A stretch of DNA of 64,000 nucleotides. Source: Roseibium polysiphoniae. Lineage in GTDB: Bacteria > Pseudomonadota > Alphaproteobacteria > Rhizobiales > Stappiaceae. Both the position numbers and the translations under genes were made by a program. This document shows, one piece after another, positions 16,729 to 24,751 of this stretch. Within the stretch, counting starts at the first letter, position 1; the number at the start of each line of letters is the position of its first letter. The stretch covers positions 372,001-436,000 of the forward strand of contig NZ_JACYXJ010000001.1 of the NCBI RefSeq assembly GCF_014842925.1, in the 5' to 3' direction. The notes below the pieces were generated by a model, which was given only the letters and a program-made list of their open reading frames with translations, was not told the origin of the DNA and searched no databases.

Positions 16729-18798
16729 CTAATGCTCTTTGAGGAAATCCTCGACCGAAAGACCGCTTTCCTGAGCCTCTAGATAGTCATCCGTGGTGCG
16801 CAGACGTGGGCGCGGGCTGGTCCGTAGCAGGCTGTCCTCCATGTTCCACTGCGCGTTGATACGGCAGTCGTCGCACATTTCGATCAGATTGACCTGAGCG
16901 TCCGAACGGAACATGTGATGTTTGCCTGCCAGCTGGCTTTTGATCCGCTCGATGGTGGACTTGGTGCCAAAGGCCTTGCCGCAGGAGGTGCAGGTCGCAG
17001 GTTCTTCCGAATGGAGAACCACTGGCTGCATGGCCGAAGCTTCCGTGTTGAACCGAGCCTCGAGCGAGATGACGTTTTCCGGGCAGGTGGTCTGACACAG
17101 GCCACATTGGACGCAGGCTGATTCAATGAAACTGACCTGAGGGCGATCCGGGTTGTCGGAAAGCGCACCTGCCGGACAAGCCGAAACACAGCTTAGGCAG
17201 AGCGTGCAGCCGTCGCTGTCAATCTCAATCCGGCCGTAAGGAGCTTTCTCCGGCAAGGGGAAAAGAGCCGGAGCATCTGGCGATGCACTGTGGAACGTCG
17301 TGATGGCCAGGCGGGCCACGTCCCGTTTGCCGCCCACGGGAGCAATTCGCCGCGGCGCTGAGATCAACGGCAAGGCAACCGGTCCAGCAGACAGCGCCTC
17401 GGCGAGCTTGTCCGGATCGCTGTCACAGACAATCGTGATCCTGTTCTCGGCAGTGTGTCCCATTCCAGTGACAAGGGCACGGGCAAGCTCGGCCTCGTTT
17501 TTCAGCGGCAGCAGCTCATCCCGGTTGGCGGGATCACTCAGGAACAAGATCCGCTCAGCCCCGGCAAGAAAGGCAGCAATCATCGCTTCATGGCCAAAGC
17601 CTGTGGCGGCATGAAGACCCATGGGCAGGACATTGCCCGGCAAGCCGTCCGAAAAACGGGCCAGAGCACCAATGACATCTGCGCCATGGTCGCTGTCATG
17701 AATGAGAAGCACAGGTGCGCTTCCGCCTGCCTCTTGATAGCCGATCAGGAGGCCTTGAACGCGTCCAAGCAGGTCTTCGCGATGGGGATACTGATAGTTG
17801 ATGGCGCCGGTCGGGCAGCTGGCTGCGCAGCTGCCGCATCCGCCGCAGATGCCAGCGTCGATTGCTACCTTCTCGCCCGTCGACTGGATCGCGCCCGCAG
17901 GACAGGCGTCGAGGCAGTTGGAGCAACCGGTCTTGCCTGCGTGACTATGGGCGCAAATATCGGCGTCATAGGCAACATAGAGTGGTTTTTCGAACTCCCC
18001 GACCAGGTCGCCCGCGTCCCGCAAGATACGCGCGACGGCGAGTGGGTCGGCAGGGTCCGCGCGGAGGTAGCCATCGCGCTTTTGCGGCGCGGTGATCGGA
18101 GCGATCTCGCCGCTGAGGTCAACGACCAGCGCACAGCTTGATTTTGCCCCGTCGCGCGGCATCAGAAATTCGGGCGTGCGTCGCGAAGAGGGAAGCATCG
18201 GCGCATAGCCGTTGAGCACGACGTCAAAGGTTCCGAGCGAGCCTTTGAGCGTCTTGATGTGGCCGCGAAAGATCGGAAACGGCAGCACGGAGGGCAGAAC
18301 GACATCGTCACTCGACGTGAGAACCAATGTCACCGAAAGGCTGTCTTCCAGCGCCAATGCGGCATCCAGGGCAGCTTGCCCGGCACCGTAGACCAGGCAC
18401 AGACCATCGGATGCAATGGTTTTGACCGGCGTCGGCCTTGCAGCCGAGGCGTTATCTGCATCCTTCAGAAGAGCGAGGATCTTTGGTGTCGGGTCGACCG
18501 TATCGGCGGACCAGCCCGCGGTTTCCCGGATGTTGACGAAGCGAACCCGATCTTCAGTGCCAGCTTCTTCGGCAATCTCGCGAAAGAGCGGCGCTTCCTG
18601 GGTACATGCCACGGTCAGCGGGCTGTCACCCTCGAGTGCGGTCTCAAATACGTTGATCTCGTCGCGGCACAACTGACTGCAAACAGGGGCGGCAAGGCGC
18701 TCGCCGAGAGCCTGGGCCGTGTCATCGAGCGCCATTGTCTTGAAACAGTTGCAGACGAGGATGCGGCCTTTGCTGGCAGGCATCTGGGAAGCTGACAT
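16729..18798 (-). CDS. Large cytoplasmic 4Fe-4S protein with HdrA/MvhD-like segments, FDH-associated
   Basis: A 689-residue protein with no signal. Ligand groups: Cys282/292/295/299 and Cys318/321/324/328 form one double 4Fe-4S ferredoxin unit, and Cys531/534/537/541 plus Cys562/565/568/572 form another. Between them, at about 345-425, the pattern LPMGLHAATGFGHEAMIAAFLAGAERILFL resembles an MvhD-type domain that has lost its Cys residues. At about 133-150 VYGAGQAALDAALALE resembles a remnant dinucleotide-binding start as in HdrA. A C-terminal CTSC (603-606) and CDDC (642-645) pair may bind a metal. It diverges from DUF3305/DUF3306, a known arrangement near alphaproteobacterial FDH genes. Likely role: electron transfer or assembly on the cytoplasmic side; not established. 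Confidence 0.82.
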   Translation of the reverse strand: MSASQMPASKGRILVCNCFKTMALDDTAQALGERLAAPVCSQLCRDEINVFETALEGDSPLTVACTQEAPLFREIAEEAGTEDRVRFVNIRETAGWSADTVDPTPKILALLKDADNASAARPTPVKTIASDGLCLVYGAGQAALDAALALEDSLSVTLVLTSSDDVVLPSVLPFPIFRGHIKTLKGSLGTFDVVLNGYAPMLPSSRRTPEFLMPRDGAKSSCALVVDLSGEIAPITAPQKRDGYLRADPADPLAVARILRDAGDLVGEFEKPLYVAYDADICAHSHAGKTGCSNCLDACPAGAIQSTGEKVAIDAGICGGCGSCAASCPTGAINYQYPHREDLLGRVQGLLIGYQEAGGSAPVLLIHDSDHGADVIGALARFSDGLPGNVLPMGLHAATGFGHEAMIAAFLAGAERILFLSDPANRDELLPLKNEAELARALVTGMGHTAENRITIVCDSDPDKLAEALSAGPVALPLISAPRRIAPVGGKRDVARLAITTFHSASPDAPALFPLPEKAPYGRIEIDSDGCTLCLSCVSACPAGALSDNPDRPQVSFIESACVQCGLCQTTCPENVISLEARFNTEASAMQPVVLHSEEPATCTSCGKAFGTKSTIERIKSQLAGKHHMFRSDAQVNLIEMCDDCRINAQWNMEDSLLRTSPRPRLRTTDDYLEAQESGLSVEDFLKEH

Positions 18799-18985
18799 CG
18801 GCGTTCTCCGGTGGGGCTGGCCCCGTTTTTATAATTATTCCAAGTTTATAGGCGGTGACATCATTTGCAAGGTCGAACTGGGGTGAAACTCTTGCCCCTC
18901 ACTGCAAATGATCCTCGTTTTTTCAAAGGTTTGCCCGAGACCGCAAATGGCCTAAAATGAACTTGAGAGATCGGGAGAATACGCC
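18799..18985. promoter_or_regulatory. Divergent promoter with long inverted repeat
   Basis: ATCATTTGCA at 18860-18869 and TGCAAATGAT at 18903-18912 form a perfect 10-bp inverted repeat separated by 33 bases. A GGGG...CCCC dyad (18880-18898) is nested inside. The arm centres are 43 bases apart, about four helical turns, which would suit looping or two bound dimers. The region lies between the starts of the 4Fe-4S protein (minus) and DUF3305 (plus). A TATAATTAT-like AT box at 18830-18840 is on the minus-strand side and may be part of that promoter. Confidence 0.6.
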
Positions 18986-19528
18986 TTGGAAGTCGAGATC
19001 ACACGTCAGGTCTGCATCGTTCTGGAACAGCGAAAGAGCCAACATGCCTGGGTCGATCACACTTGGCTGCCGGTCGCCGTTCTGCCTGATTCTGGCGGCG
19101 ATGGAACATGGCAGGAAGCCGAACCGAATGGCGACGCTCGTGTCTTCACCTTCGGTCCGGTTGCCCTGACCCTGCACCGGCGCATGGGAGAGGCGTATGA
19201 TGCCAACATTGAGACCGAGGCCCCAGCGCTTTGGGTGATGCTGGACGACGCTGACAGTGAGCCGGTTCCCTTCAAGGTGCGCGGTGTCACCGCAGATCCT
19301 TATGAGGCCATGGGCGCACTTGATTCCGGCGAAGGTATGGTTGAGCGTCTGCCGGTCCCAACCGAAATTCTTCATTGGATGGTCGACTATTTGAAGCAGA
19401 TGCCTGATCCGGAGAAATTCAGGAAGAGAAAGCGCGTGCCGCATTCCGGGGAAGAGCTGAAATTCGGCAAGGTGCCGATTTTTGAGCCCGGAGGACGGCG
19501 CGAGGGGACAACACGCGATGACACGTGA
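18986..19528 (+). CDS. DUF3305 family protein
   Basis: A 180-residue soluble protein. The opening QVCIVLEQRKSQHAWVDHTWLPVAVLP and the later EAPALWVMLDD, PFKVRGVTADPYEA and VERLPVPTEILHWMVDYL segments are those of the DUF3305 family, which accompanies FDH and other molybdoenzyme clusters. The start is taken as a TTG at 18986 with GGGAG about 8 bases upstream, because the only nearby ATG (18957) is out of frame. The end is Lys/Arg-rich. It overlaps DUF3306 by 11 bases, so the two are translationally coupled. Function unknown. Confidence 0.85.
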   Translation: MEVEITRQVCIVLEQRKSQHAWVDHTWLPVAVLPDSGGDGTWQEAEPNGDARVFTFGPVALTLHRRMGEAYDANIETEAPALWVMLDDADSEPVPFKVRGVTADPYEAMGALDSGEGMVERLPVPTEILHWMVDYLKQMPDPEKFRKRKRVPHSGEELKFGKVPIFEPGGRREGTTRDDT

Positions 19529-20237
19529 GACCTCCGAAGGCGAAGGCTTTCTTCAGCGCTGGTCCCGTCGCAAGCGGGGCGAAGCGGACGATGCAGAAGC
19601 GGCCTCCCATGAAGCCAGCGAACCGGCGATCTTGGATGCTCAAGACGGCGCGGCTGCGCCAGACACGCCGGAGGATCCGGAACTTGTAGCCAATCGTGAG
19701 GCCGCCGAAGCTGTTGATCTGGACAGCCTTGTCTATGAATCCGATTTCACCGTCTTCATGAAAAAGGGGGTTCCAACGGAACTCAAGAATGCTGCCCTTC
19801 GCAAACTCTGGCGCAGCAATCCTGTTCTCGCGGTGGTCGACGGTCTTAACGACTATGATGAGGACTTCAGAGTTGCCGAGGGCGCTCTCGAACATTTCCA
19901 GAGCGCCTGGAAAGTCGGCAAGGGCTACGCCGACAAGGCCGAGGAAGTGGCCGCGGAAATGGAAGAGAAGTCAGCCAGGCTTGCGGATGCACGCCAACGT
20001 CTGGCCTCCGGTGAAACCTCGAATCTTGAGACCGACGCTGAGACGAAGCAGTCTGTTTCACCAGAGGAAGAAGGTGAGCCGACCCCAGTCGAAGAACTGA
20101 AAGAGGCGGAAGAGCTTCCCTTGCCGGACCACGCCGAGGGGCAGATGGCAATTGAAACCTCTGAGGCCACTGCGGAGCAGGAAACCCCGCTCCAGAAGGT
20201 GCCGATCCGCCGCCGCATGAGCTTCTCGACGGACTAG
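19518..20237 (+). CDS. DUF3306 family protein
   Basis: A 239-residue acidic protein. Seen: the family-typical start EGFLQRWSRRKRG and the central LDSLVYESDFTVFMKKGVPTELKNAALRKLWRSNPVLAVVDGLNDYDEDF block (cited here as the segment from about 65 to 115), followed by a low-complexity Glu-rich tail and a basic RRRMSF end. DUF3306 partners DUF3305 next to formate dehydrogenases. No activity is known. The ATG at 19518 overlaps the DUF3305 end; an in-frame codon at 19482 is too deep in the upstream gene. Confidence 0.86.
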   Translation: MTRETSEGEGFLQRWSRRKRGEADDAEAASHEASEPAILDAQDGAAAPDTPEDPELVANREAAEAVDLDSLVYESDFTVFMKKGVPTELKNAALRKLWRSNPVLAVVDGLNDYDEDFRVAEGALEHFQSAWKVGKGYADKAEEVAAEMEEKSARLADARQRLASGETSNLETDAETKQSVSPEEEGEPTPVEELKEAEELPLPDHAEGQMAIETSEATAEQETPLQKVPIRRRMSFSTD

Positions 20238-20249
20238 AGATCGTGGATT

Positions 20250-20588
20250 CTAGCCACCCGCCGGAAACTGTGTTTCGCAATAGGATGTCGCGCGGCGCTT
20301 GAAGGACGGGTACTGGCTGTCCTTGATCATGCCTTCTGCGAGCAGCTGGTCGATGTCACCGACACGGTTGGAGAGACAGGCATCAAGTTCCGGATTGCCT
20401 GACGTTTGCGCTTCTGGTTCCTTGCCCGTGACCATCGCGATGGCATCACGCACGAAGGGAACATCCTCGCGGCCAAGCCAGACCATCAATGCAAGACAAG
20501 AAATTGCGATCGCAAGCGCGACAAGCCTTCCTCCACTGCCATCCAACGAGGAGGCCGATTTCGAGCTGCGATCTTGCTCGGCGCCCAT
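20250..20588 (-). CDS. Hypothetical single-pass membrane protein downstream of moaA
   Basis: A 112-residue protein of unknown function. Seen: a Ser-rich start, one hydrophobic helix at about 20-38 (RLVALAIAISCLALMVWLG), then a soluble part with two Cys (LDAC and TSYC near residues 70 and 104) that could form a disulfide outside the membrane. It begins 4 bases after the moaA stop on the same strand, so the two are almost surely co-transcribed. No family recognised; a link to molybdenum cofactor is only positional. Confidence 0.68.
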   Translation of the reverse strand: MGAEQDRSSKSASSLDGSGGRLVALAIAISCLALMVWLGREDVPFVRDAIAMVTGKEPEAQTSGNPELDACLSNRVGDIDQLLAEGMIKDSQYPSFKRRATSYCETQFPAGG

Positions 20589-20592
20589 GGTG

Positions 20593-21663
20593 CTAGCCGC
20601 CGGTCACGCTCATGTGCCGTGTAACGGCGGGCTGCTTGGTGCGACGGTCGATGATGAAATCATGTCCCTTCGGCTTGCGGCCAATGGCTTCATCGATGGC
20701 AGCGCTCAGAAGCTCGTTGCCTTCCGAGGCCCGCAATGGCGCCCTCAGGTCGGCCATGTCGTCCTGGCCGAGGCACATGTAAAGCTGACCGGTGCAGGTC
20801 ACGCGGACCCGGTTGCAGCTTTCGCAGAAATTGTGGGTCATCGGCGTGATGAAGCCAATACGGCCGCCGGTTTCCTTCACCGCCATGTAGCGGGCAGGGC
20901 CACCTGTCTTGTAGGGAATGTCTTCCATCGTAAAGGCATCGGACATGCGCGCGCGGACAAGCGAGAGGGGTAGGTACTGATCCGTCCGGTCACCGTCGAT
21001 CTCGCCCAGCGGCATGGTTTCGATCAGGGTCAGATCGTGACCATTGGCATGGCACCATTCCATCATCGGAATAATCTCATGCTCGTTGACGCCCTTCAGA
21101 GCGACCATGTTGATCTTGATGGCGAGGCCGGCGTCTTTCGCGGCCTGAATGCCCTCCATGACCTTGCCCAGGTCTCCCCAGCGGGTGATCGCCTTGAAAC
21201 GATCTGCATCCAGAGTGTCCATGGAGACGTTGATCCGCCTCACGCCGCAATCGCTCAGCTCGGACGACAGTTTGGCAAGCTGGGAGCCGTTGGTCGTGAT
21301 TGTCAGCTCTTCCAGGTCGCCGCTGTCGATATGACGCGACAGGCCACGGATCAGGCTCATGATGTTCTTGCGGACCAGCGGTTCGCCGCCGGTCAAACGG
21401 AGCTTGCGGACGCCCTTTTCGATGAAGGCTGTGCAAAGCCGGTCGAGTTCTTCAAGCGAGAGAACCTCGCGCTTGGGCAGAAACGTCATGTCCTCGGCCA
21501 TGCAGTAGACACAGCGGAAATCGCAGCGGTCTGTCACCGAAACCCTTAGATAAGACACAGCGCGCCCGAACGGGTCGATCATCATCGGCTTTTCCCTGGG
21601 GGTGTTGCCCAGATCGATGGGCGCTGAAGTGGACATTGAACGGTCCGTCGTACCACCCGACAT
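20593..21663 (-). CDS. moaA: GTP 3',8-cyclase MoaA (molybdenum cofactor biosynthesis)
   Basis: A 356-residue radical-SAM enzyme that, with MoaC, converts GTP to cyclic pyranopterin monophosphate, the first step of molybdenum cofactor synthesis. Seen: the radical-SAM triad Cys47-x3-Cys51-x2-Cys54 in RCDFRCVYC, the [10 protein letters not shown] segment, and the C-terminal second cluster in [15 protein letters not shown]. The protein ends in Gly-Gly, as needed for MoaA activity. GGGAGAGATGA lies directly before the ATG. FDH needs this cofactor, which explains the location near the FDH locus. A small membrane-protein gene follows in the same unit. Confidence 0.96.
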   Translation of the reverse strand: MSGGTTDRSMSTSAPIDLGNTPREKPMMIDPFGRAVSYLRVSVTDRCDFRCVYCMAEDMTFLPKREVLSLEELDRLCTAFIEKGVRKLRLTGGEPLVRKNIMSLIRGLSRHIDSGDLEELTITTNGSQLAKLSSELSDCGVRRINVSMDTLDADRFKAITRWGDLGKVMEGIQAAKDAGLAIKINMVALKGVNEHEIIPMMEWCHANGHDLTLIETMPLGEIDGDRTDQYLPLSLVRARMSDAFTMEDIPYKTGGPARYMAVKETGGRIGFITPMTHNFCESCNRVRVTCTGQLYMCLGQDDMADLRAPLRASEGNELLSAAIDEAIGRKPKGHDFIIDRRTKQPAVTRHMSVTGG

Positions 21664-21843
21664 TCATCTCTCCCTTTATCCCGCCGCGCGTCCGGCCGGA
21701 TGCCTTTTCGGCACTTGAAACCAACCTAATGCAATTTGGACCAAGCGCAATATCCGGAAAGGACAAAGATTTTTGACCCAGCTTCACTCCGCCGTTTTGA
21801 GTCGTTTTCCTTTCCCTGCTCTCTGAAATTCTTCGAGAAAAAA

Positions 21844-21863
21844 ATGATACTTGCAGGTATCAT
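21844..21863. promoter_or_regulatory. Operator-like dyad 1 upstream of ArsR-type regulator
   Basis: ATGATAC, six bases (ttgcag), GTATCAT: a perfect 7-bp inverted repeat. Its centre is 26 bases from that of dyad 2. It lies about 105 bases before the regulator start. Confidence 0.75.
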
Positions 21864-21869
21864 TTTAAT

Positions 21870-21889
21870 ATGATACTTTTTGGTATCAT
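21870..21889. promoter_or_regulatory. Operator-like dyad 2 upstream of ArsR-type regulator
   Basis: ATGATAC, six bases (tttttg), GTATCAT: the same perfect 7-bp arms as dyad 1 with a different spacer. The conserved arms with unrelated spacers are what a protein-binding site looks like, probably for autoregulation. Confidence 0.75.
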
Positions 21890-21966
21890 TATGAGCGAAG
21901 GGAGTTAAGAGCGATGTTGCTGGATGAAGCGCCTTCAGGGCTGTCCACTGGAAAGGGGAGGAGCCA

Positions 21967-22296
21967 ATGAATCTCGGTCCGCAGCAGACCTTCCGCGCTC
22001 TGGCTGATCCGACCAGGCGGCAAATCCTGATGTTTCTGAAGAAGGACAGCATGACGCTGGGTGAAATCGCGGGCCATTTCGACATGACCCGCGCGGCGGT
22101 GAAGAAACATCTGGTCATGCTTGAGGACGGGTTGTTGATCACCAGCCGGGCGGAAGGGCGTGAGCGCATTCACAAGCTTCAACCGGCCGGATTGAAGAGT
22201 GCCATCGAGTGGCTCGGCTATTTCGACCAGTTCTGGGACGAACGTCTTGCCAGCTTGAAAACGGCCATTGAAAGTGAAACGGGAGAACAGGAATGA
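21967..22296 (+). CDS. ArsR-family transcriptional regulator
   Basis: A 109-residue winged-helix protein. Seen: the start FRALADPTRRQILMFLKK, the helix-turn-helix MTLGEIAGHFDMTRAAVKKHLVMLEDGLLI, and the wing with RAEGRERIHKL, as in the SdpR-like branch of ArsR. No metal-binding Cys pair is present, so metals are unlikely as the signal. A GGGGAGGAG site precedes the ATG. It overlaps the SRPBCC gene by 4 bases (ATGA). ArsR-SRPBCC pairs are common; the SRPBCC protein may bind the ligand. The twin dyads upstream are the likely operators. Confidence 0.9.
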   Translation: MNLGPQQTFRALADPTRRQILMFLKKDSMTLGEIAGHFDMTRAAVKKHLVMLEDGLLITSRAEGRERIHKLQPAGLKSAIEWLGYFDQFWDERLASLKTAIESETGEQE

Positions 22297-22724
22297 CTGG
22301 TACCATTGTTGTAAAAACTGTGTTTTTTGCGGCCCCGCGTGAAACCGTATGGGCTTTTCTGACGGAGAAGGACAAGCTGGCAAAGTGGTTCCATCCGGCA
22401 AATGCTGATCTGGTGCAAGGTGAGGATTACGCCTTGCTCGATCGCGACAGCGGCGAAAAGCTCTGTTGGGGCTCGGTGCTCGAAATGCGGCCCGTCAGCC
22501 GGCTTGTCTGGTCCTTCACGGTGAAGCCGTTGAATGGCGCCATGACAAAAGTGACCTGGGAACTGGAAGAAACAGCTGGCGGTACGCGACTTTCCTTGAA
22601 CCATGAAGGCGTTGAGGCTGCGGCGGGAGAGGCAGCCATGTCTCTTCTGACGGCCCTTGACCGGGGTTGGGATGAGCACTTTGGCAAGCTGCGCGACACG
22701 ATCAAGGCCTTGATCCTCGCATAG
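22293..22724 (+). CDS. SRPBCC/AHSA1-domain protein
   Basis: A 143-residue START-like (AHSA1) protein with a hydrophobic pocket for an unknown ligand. Seen: the family opening FFAAPRETVWAFLTEKDKLAKWFHPANADL, the central GSVLEMRPVSRLVWSFTV strand pair, and the C-terminal helix LLTALDRGWDEHFGKLRDTI. It is translationally coupled to the ArsR regulator. The function is not known beyond the likely regulatory or sensing pairing. Confidence 0.88.
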   Translation: MTGTIVVKTVFFAAPRETVWAFLTEKDKLAKWFHPANADLVQGEDYALLDRDSGEKLCWGSVLEMRPVSRLVWSFTVKPLNGAMTKVTWELEETAGGTRLSLNHEGVEAAAGEAAMSLLTALDRGWDEHFGKLRDTIKALILA

Positions 22725-22816
22725 GAGAGCAGGGGTCCTTGCGGACAAGCGATATTTTCTGTGATCTGAAGCCCCACACTTGCGTAAGCTTTGAAAACGC
22801 TCACAAAGAATGGCTC

Positions 22817-24253
22817 ATGATCACCATCGTTTGGTTCCGTCAGGACCTCCGCCTCTCCGACAATCCTGCCTTGAGCGAAGCCGCCGCGCAGGGAAAAGTT
22901 CTTCCGGTGTTTATCCTGGAAGACCCGCAAACAAGCGGGGAGACGCATGCTCTTGGTGGTGCGAGCCGTTGGTGGCTCCACCACAGTCTGAGATCTTTGA
23001 AACAGGACCTGGGCGACCTTTTGATCCTGCGCGGTGACGCGAGGGTCGCGCTTCCAGCGCTGGTCGAACAGACCGGTGCGGAGGCCGTTCACTGGAATCG
23101 GTGCTATGAACCGCAGGCCATCGAAAGAGACAGCGAAATCAAGGCGAGCTTGAAAGAGGCGGGCGTCAATGTCCGCAGTTTCAAGGCGTCTCTTCTGTTC
23201 GAACCCTGGGAGCTGGAAACAAAAACCGGCGGTCCGTTCAAGGTCTATTCGCCGTTCTGGCGCGCGGCCCAACAGAAGATTTTTTCAGCGCCACTCCCAC
23301 GTCCTCAAAAACTTGAATTGGCCTCCTTCGAAGCAGAAAGCACGATTGATGACTTGGAGCTTCTGCCAGCGCAGCCGAACTGGGCCGAAGGTTGGGACCG
23401 GCTCTGGACGCCTGGCGAACAGGGAGCGAGAGAGCGCCTGAGTGCCTTTCTTGAAAAGGATCTGGAAGGCTACGGCGAACTGCGCAACCGGCCGGATTTG
23501 CCAAACGTCTCCAGATTGTCCCCACATCTTCATTTCGGCGAGATTTCGCCAGGTCAGATCCGGCAGGAGACGCTTGCCGCTGCGGAGCACAGGGACGGCC
23601 TCGACAAGGATGCCGCCAAGTTTCTCAGCGAGATTGGCTGGCGCGAGTTTGCCTATCACTTGCTCTACCACTTCCCGACGATCCCGCATGCGAACTGGAA
23701 GCCAGGTTTCGACGCCTATCCATGGCGCGAGAGCGAAGAAGACCTCAGGGCCTGGCAGTCCGGCCAAACCGGCTATCCGATTGTTGACGCCGGCATGCGC
23801 GAGCTTTGGCAGACTGGATACATGCACAACCGCGTGCGCATGATTGTCGCCAGCTTTCTGATCAAGCATCTGCGTCTGGATTGGCGCCATGGCGAGGCCT
23901 GGTTCCGCGATACGCTGCTGGATGCGGACTTGGCCAACAACTCGGCGAGCTGGCAGTGGGTGGCCGGCAGTGGAGCCGATGCCTCGCCTTATTTCAGGAT
24001 TTTCAATCCGATGACCCAGGGCGCAAAGTTCGACCCGGAAGGTGACTATGTGCGCAAATGGGTGCCGGAACTGAAAGAGCTCGATACAACCTATCTCAAC
24101 GCTCCCTTCGAAGCGCCCAAGGTAGCGCTCGAAAAGGCAGGTCTCCGGCTCGGGGAAACCTACCCCAGGCCGATCGTGGATCATTTCAAGGCCCGCGATG
24201 CCGCTCTGGAGGGCTACCAGTTGGTGAAGCAGGCAAACGAAGACGCGGCTTGA
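22817..24253 (+). CDS. phrB: Deoxyribodipyrimidine photolyase (cryptochrome/photolyase family)
   Basis: A 478-residue flavoprotein that uses light to split cyclobutane pyrimidine dimers in DNA. Seen: the N-terminal antenna-domain start ITIVWFRQDLRLSDNPAL, and the C-terminal FAD-binding helices with SRLSPHLHFGEIS, IGWREFAYHLLYHFP, TGYPIVDAGMRELWQTGYMHNRVRM, and the DADLANNSASWQWVAGSGAD plus RIFNP motif shared by class I photolyases. The start at 22817 places the first strand right after Met; a TTG 26 codons upstream is open, but gives no known sequence. A BLUF receptor at the left edge offers a possible light link, but they are far apart. Confidence 0.93.
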   Translation: MITIVWFRQDLRLSDNPALSEAAAQGKVLPVFILEDPQTSGETHALGGASRWWLHHSLRSLKQDLGDLLILRGDARVALPALVEQTGAEAVHWNRCYEPQAIERDSEIKASLKEAGVNVRSFKASLLFEPWELETKTGGPFKVYSPFWRAAQQKIFSAPLPRPQKLELASFEAESTIDDLELLPAQPNWAEGWDRLWTPGEQGARERLSAFLEKDLEGYGELRNRPDLPNVSRLSPHLHFGEISPGQIRQETLAAAEHRDGLDKDAAKFLSEIGWREFAYHLLYHFPTIPHANWKPGFDAYPWRESEEDLRAWQSGQTGYPIVDAGMRELWQTGYMHNRVRMIVASFLIKHLRLDWRHGEAWFRDTLLDADLANNSASWQWVAGSGADASPYFRIFNPMTQGAKFDPEGDYVRKWVPELKELDTTYLNAPFEAPKVALEKAGLRLGETYPRPIVDHFKARDAALEGYQLVKQANEDAA

Positions 24254-24304
24254 TCTTTGCTGTGACGCGCTTATCGTCCGCGCAAAGCACTGGAGACACC
24301 GCAC

Positions 24305-24670
24305 GTGAGCGAACAGAAAACCTGGCCGACGGAACTGCGCCTGAAGAATGACAAGCAGACGCTGCTCGTGTCGTTCGATACGGGCGAAACCCATGAATAC
24401 AGCGCCGAATATCTGCGCGTGTGTTCGCCCTCTGCAGAAGTCCAGGGACATGGCCCCTCGCAGAAAAAGACGGTGCCGGGTAAATCGCATGTCGGCATCA
24501 TGAAGATCGAACCGGTCGGCAACTATGCCGTCCGCATTCATTTCGACGACATGCACAACACCGGTATCTTCACTTGGGACTATTTCCTCGAGCTTGCCAA
24601 CGAAAAGGACAAGCACTGGGGCGGGTATCTGAACGAACTGGAAGAAAAAGGCCTTACCCGCGAACGGTAG
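24305..24670 (+). CDS. DUF971 (gamma-butyrobetaine hydroxylase N-terminal-like) protein
   Basis: A 121-residue soluble protein. Seen: the strand pair WPTELRLKNDKQTLLVSFDTGETHEYSAEYLRVCSPSAEVQGHG (cited as residues 7-50) and the GIMKIEPVGNYAVRIHFDDMHNTGIFTWDYF block, both diagnostic of DUF971. Some members are linked to Fe-S cluster handling together with Mrp, but the role here is unproven. The start is a GTG at 24305 with GGAG about 10 bases upstream. It lies 51 bases after the photolyase. Confidence 0.87.
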   Translation: MSEQKTWPTELRLKNDKQTLLVSFDTGETHEYSAEYLRVCSPSAEVQGHGPSQKKTVPGKSHVGIMKIEPVGNYAVRIHFDDMHNTGIFTWDYFLELANEKDKHWGGYLNELEEKGLTRER

Positions 24671-24751
24671 GGTCGTTTCCACCGCCGGAGATCCAACAAA
24701 GGAAACGGTGATAGTCTTGCCGCTGCGGCCGGCCGTGACTTGATGGAGTTC

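Larger units (their letters stand above)
21664..21966 (+). promoter_or_regulatory. Divergent control region between moaA and the ArsR-SRPBCC pair
   Basis: About 300 bases. The half near moaA shows no clear motif; I looked for, but could not fold, a molybdenum-cofactor riboswitch there. The half near the ArsR gene holds two perfect dyads, listed separately. Confidence 0.5.
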
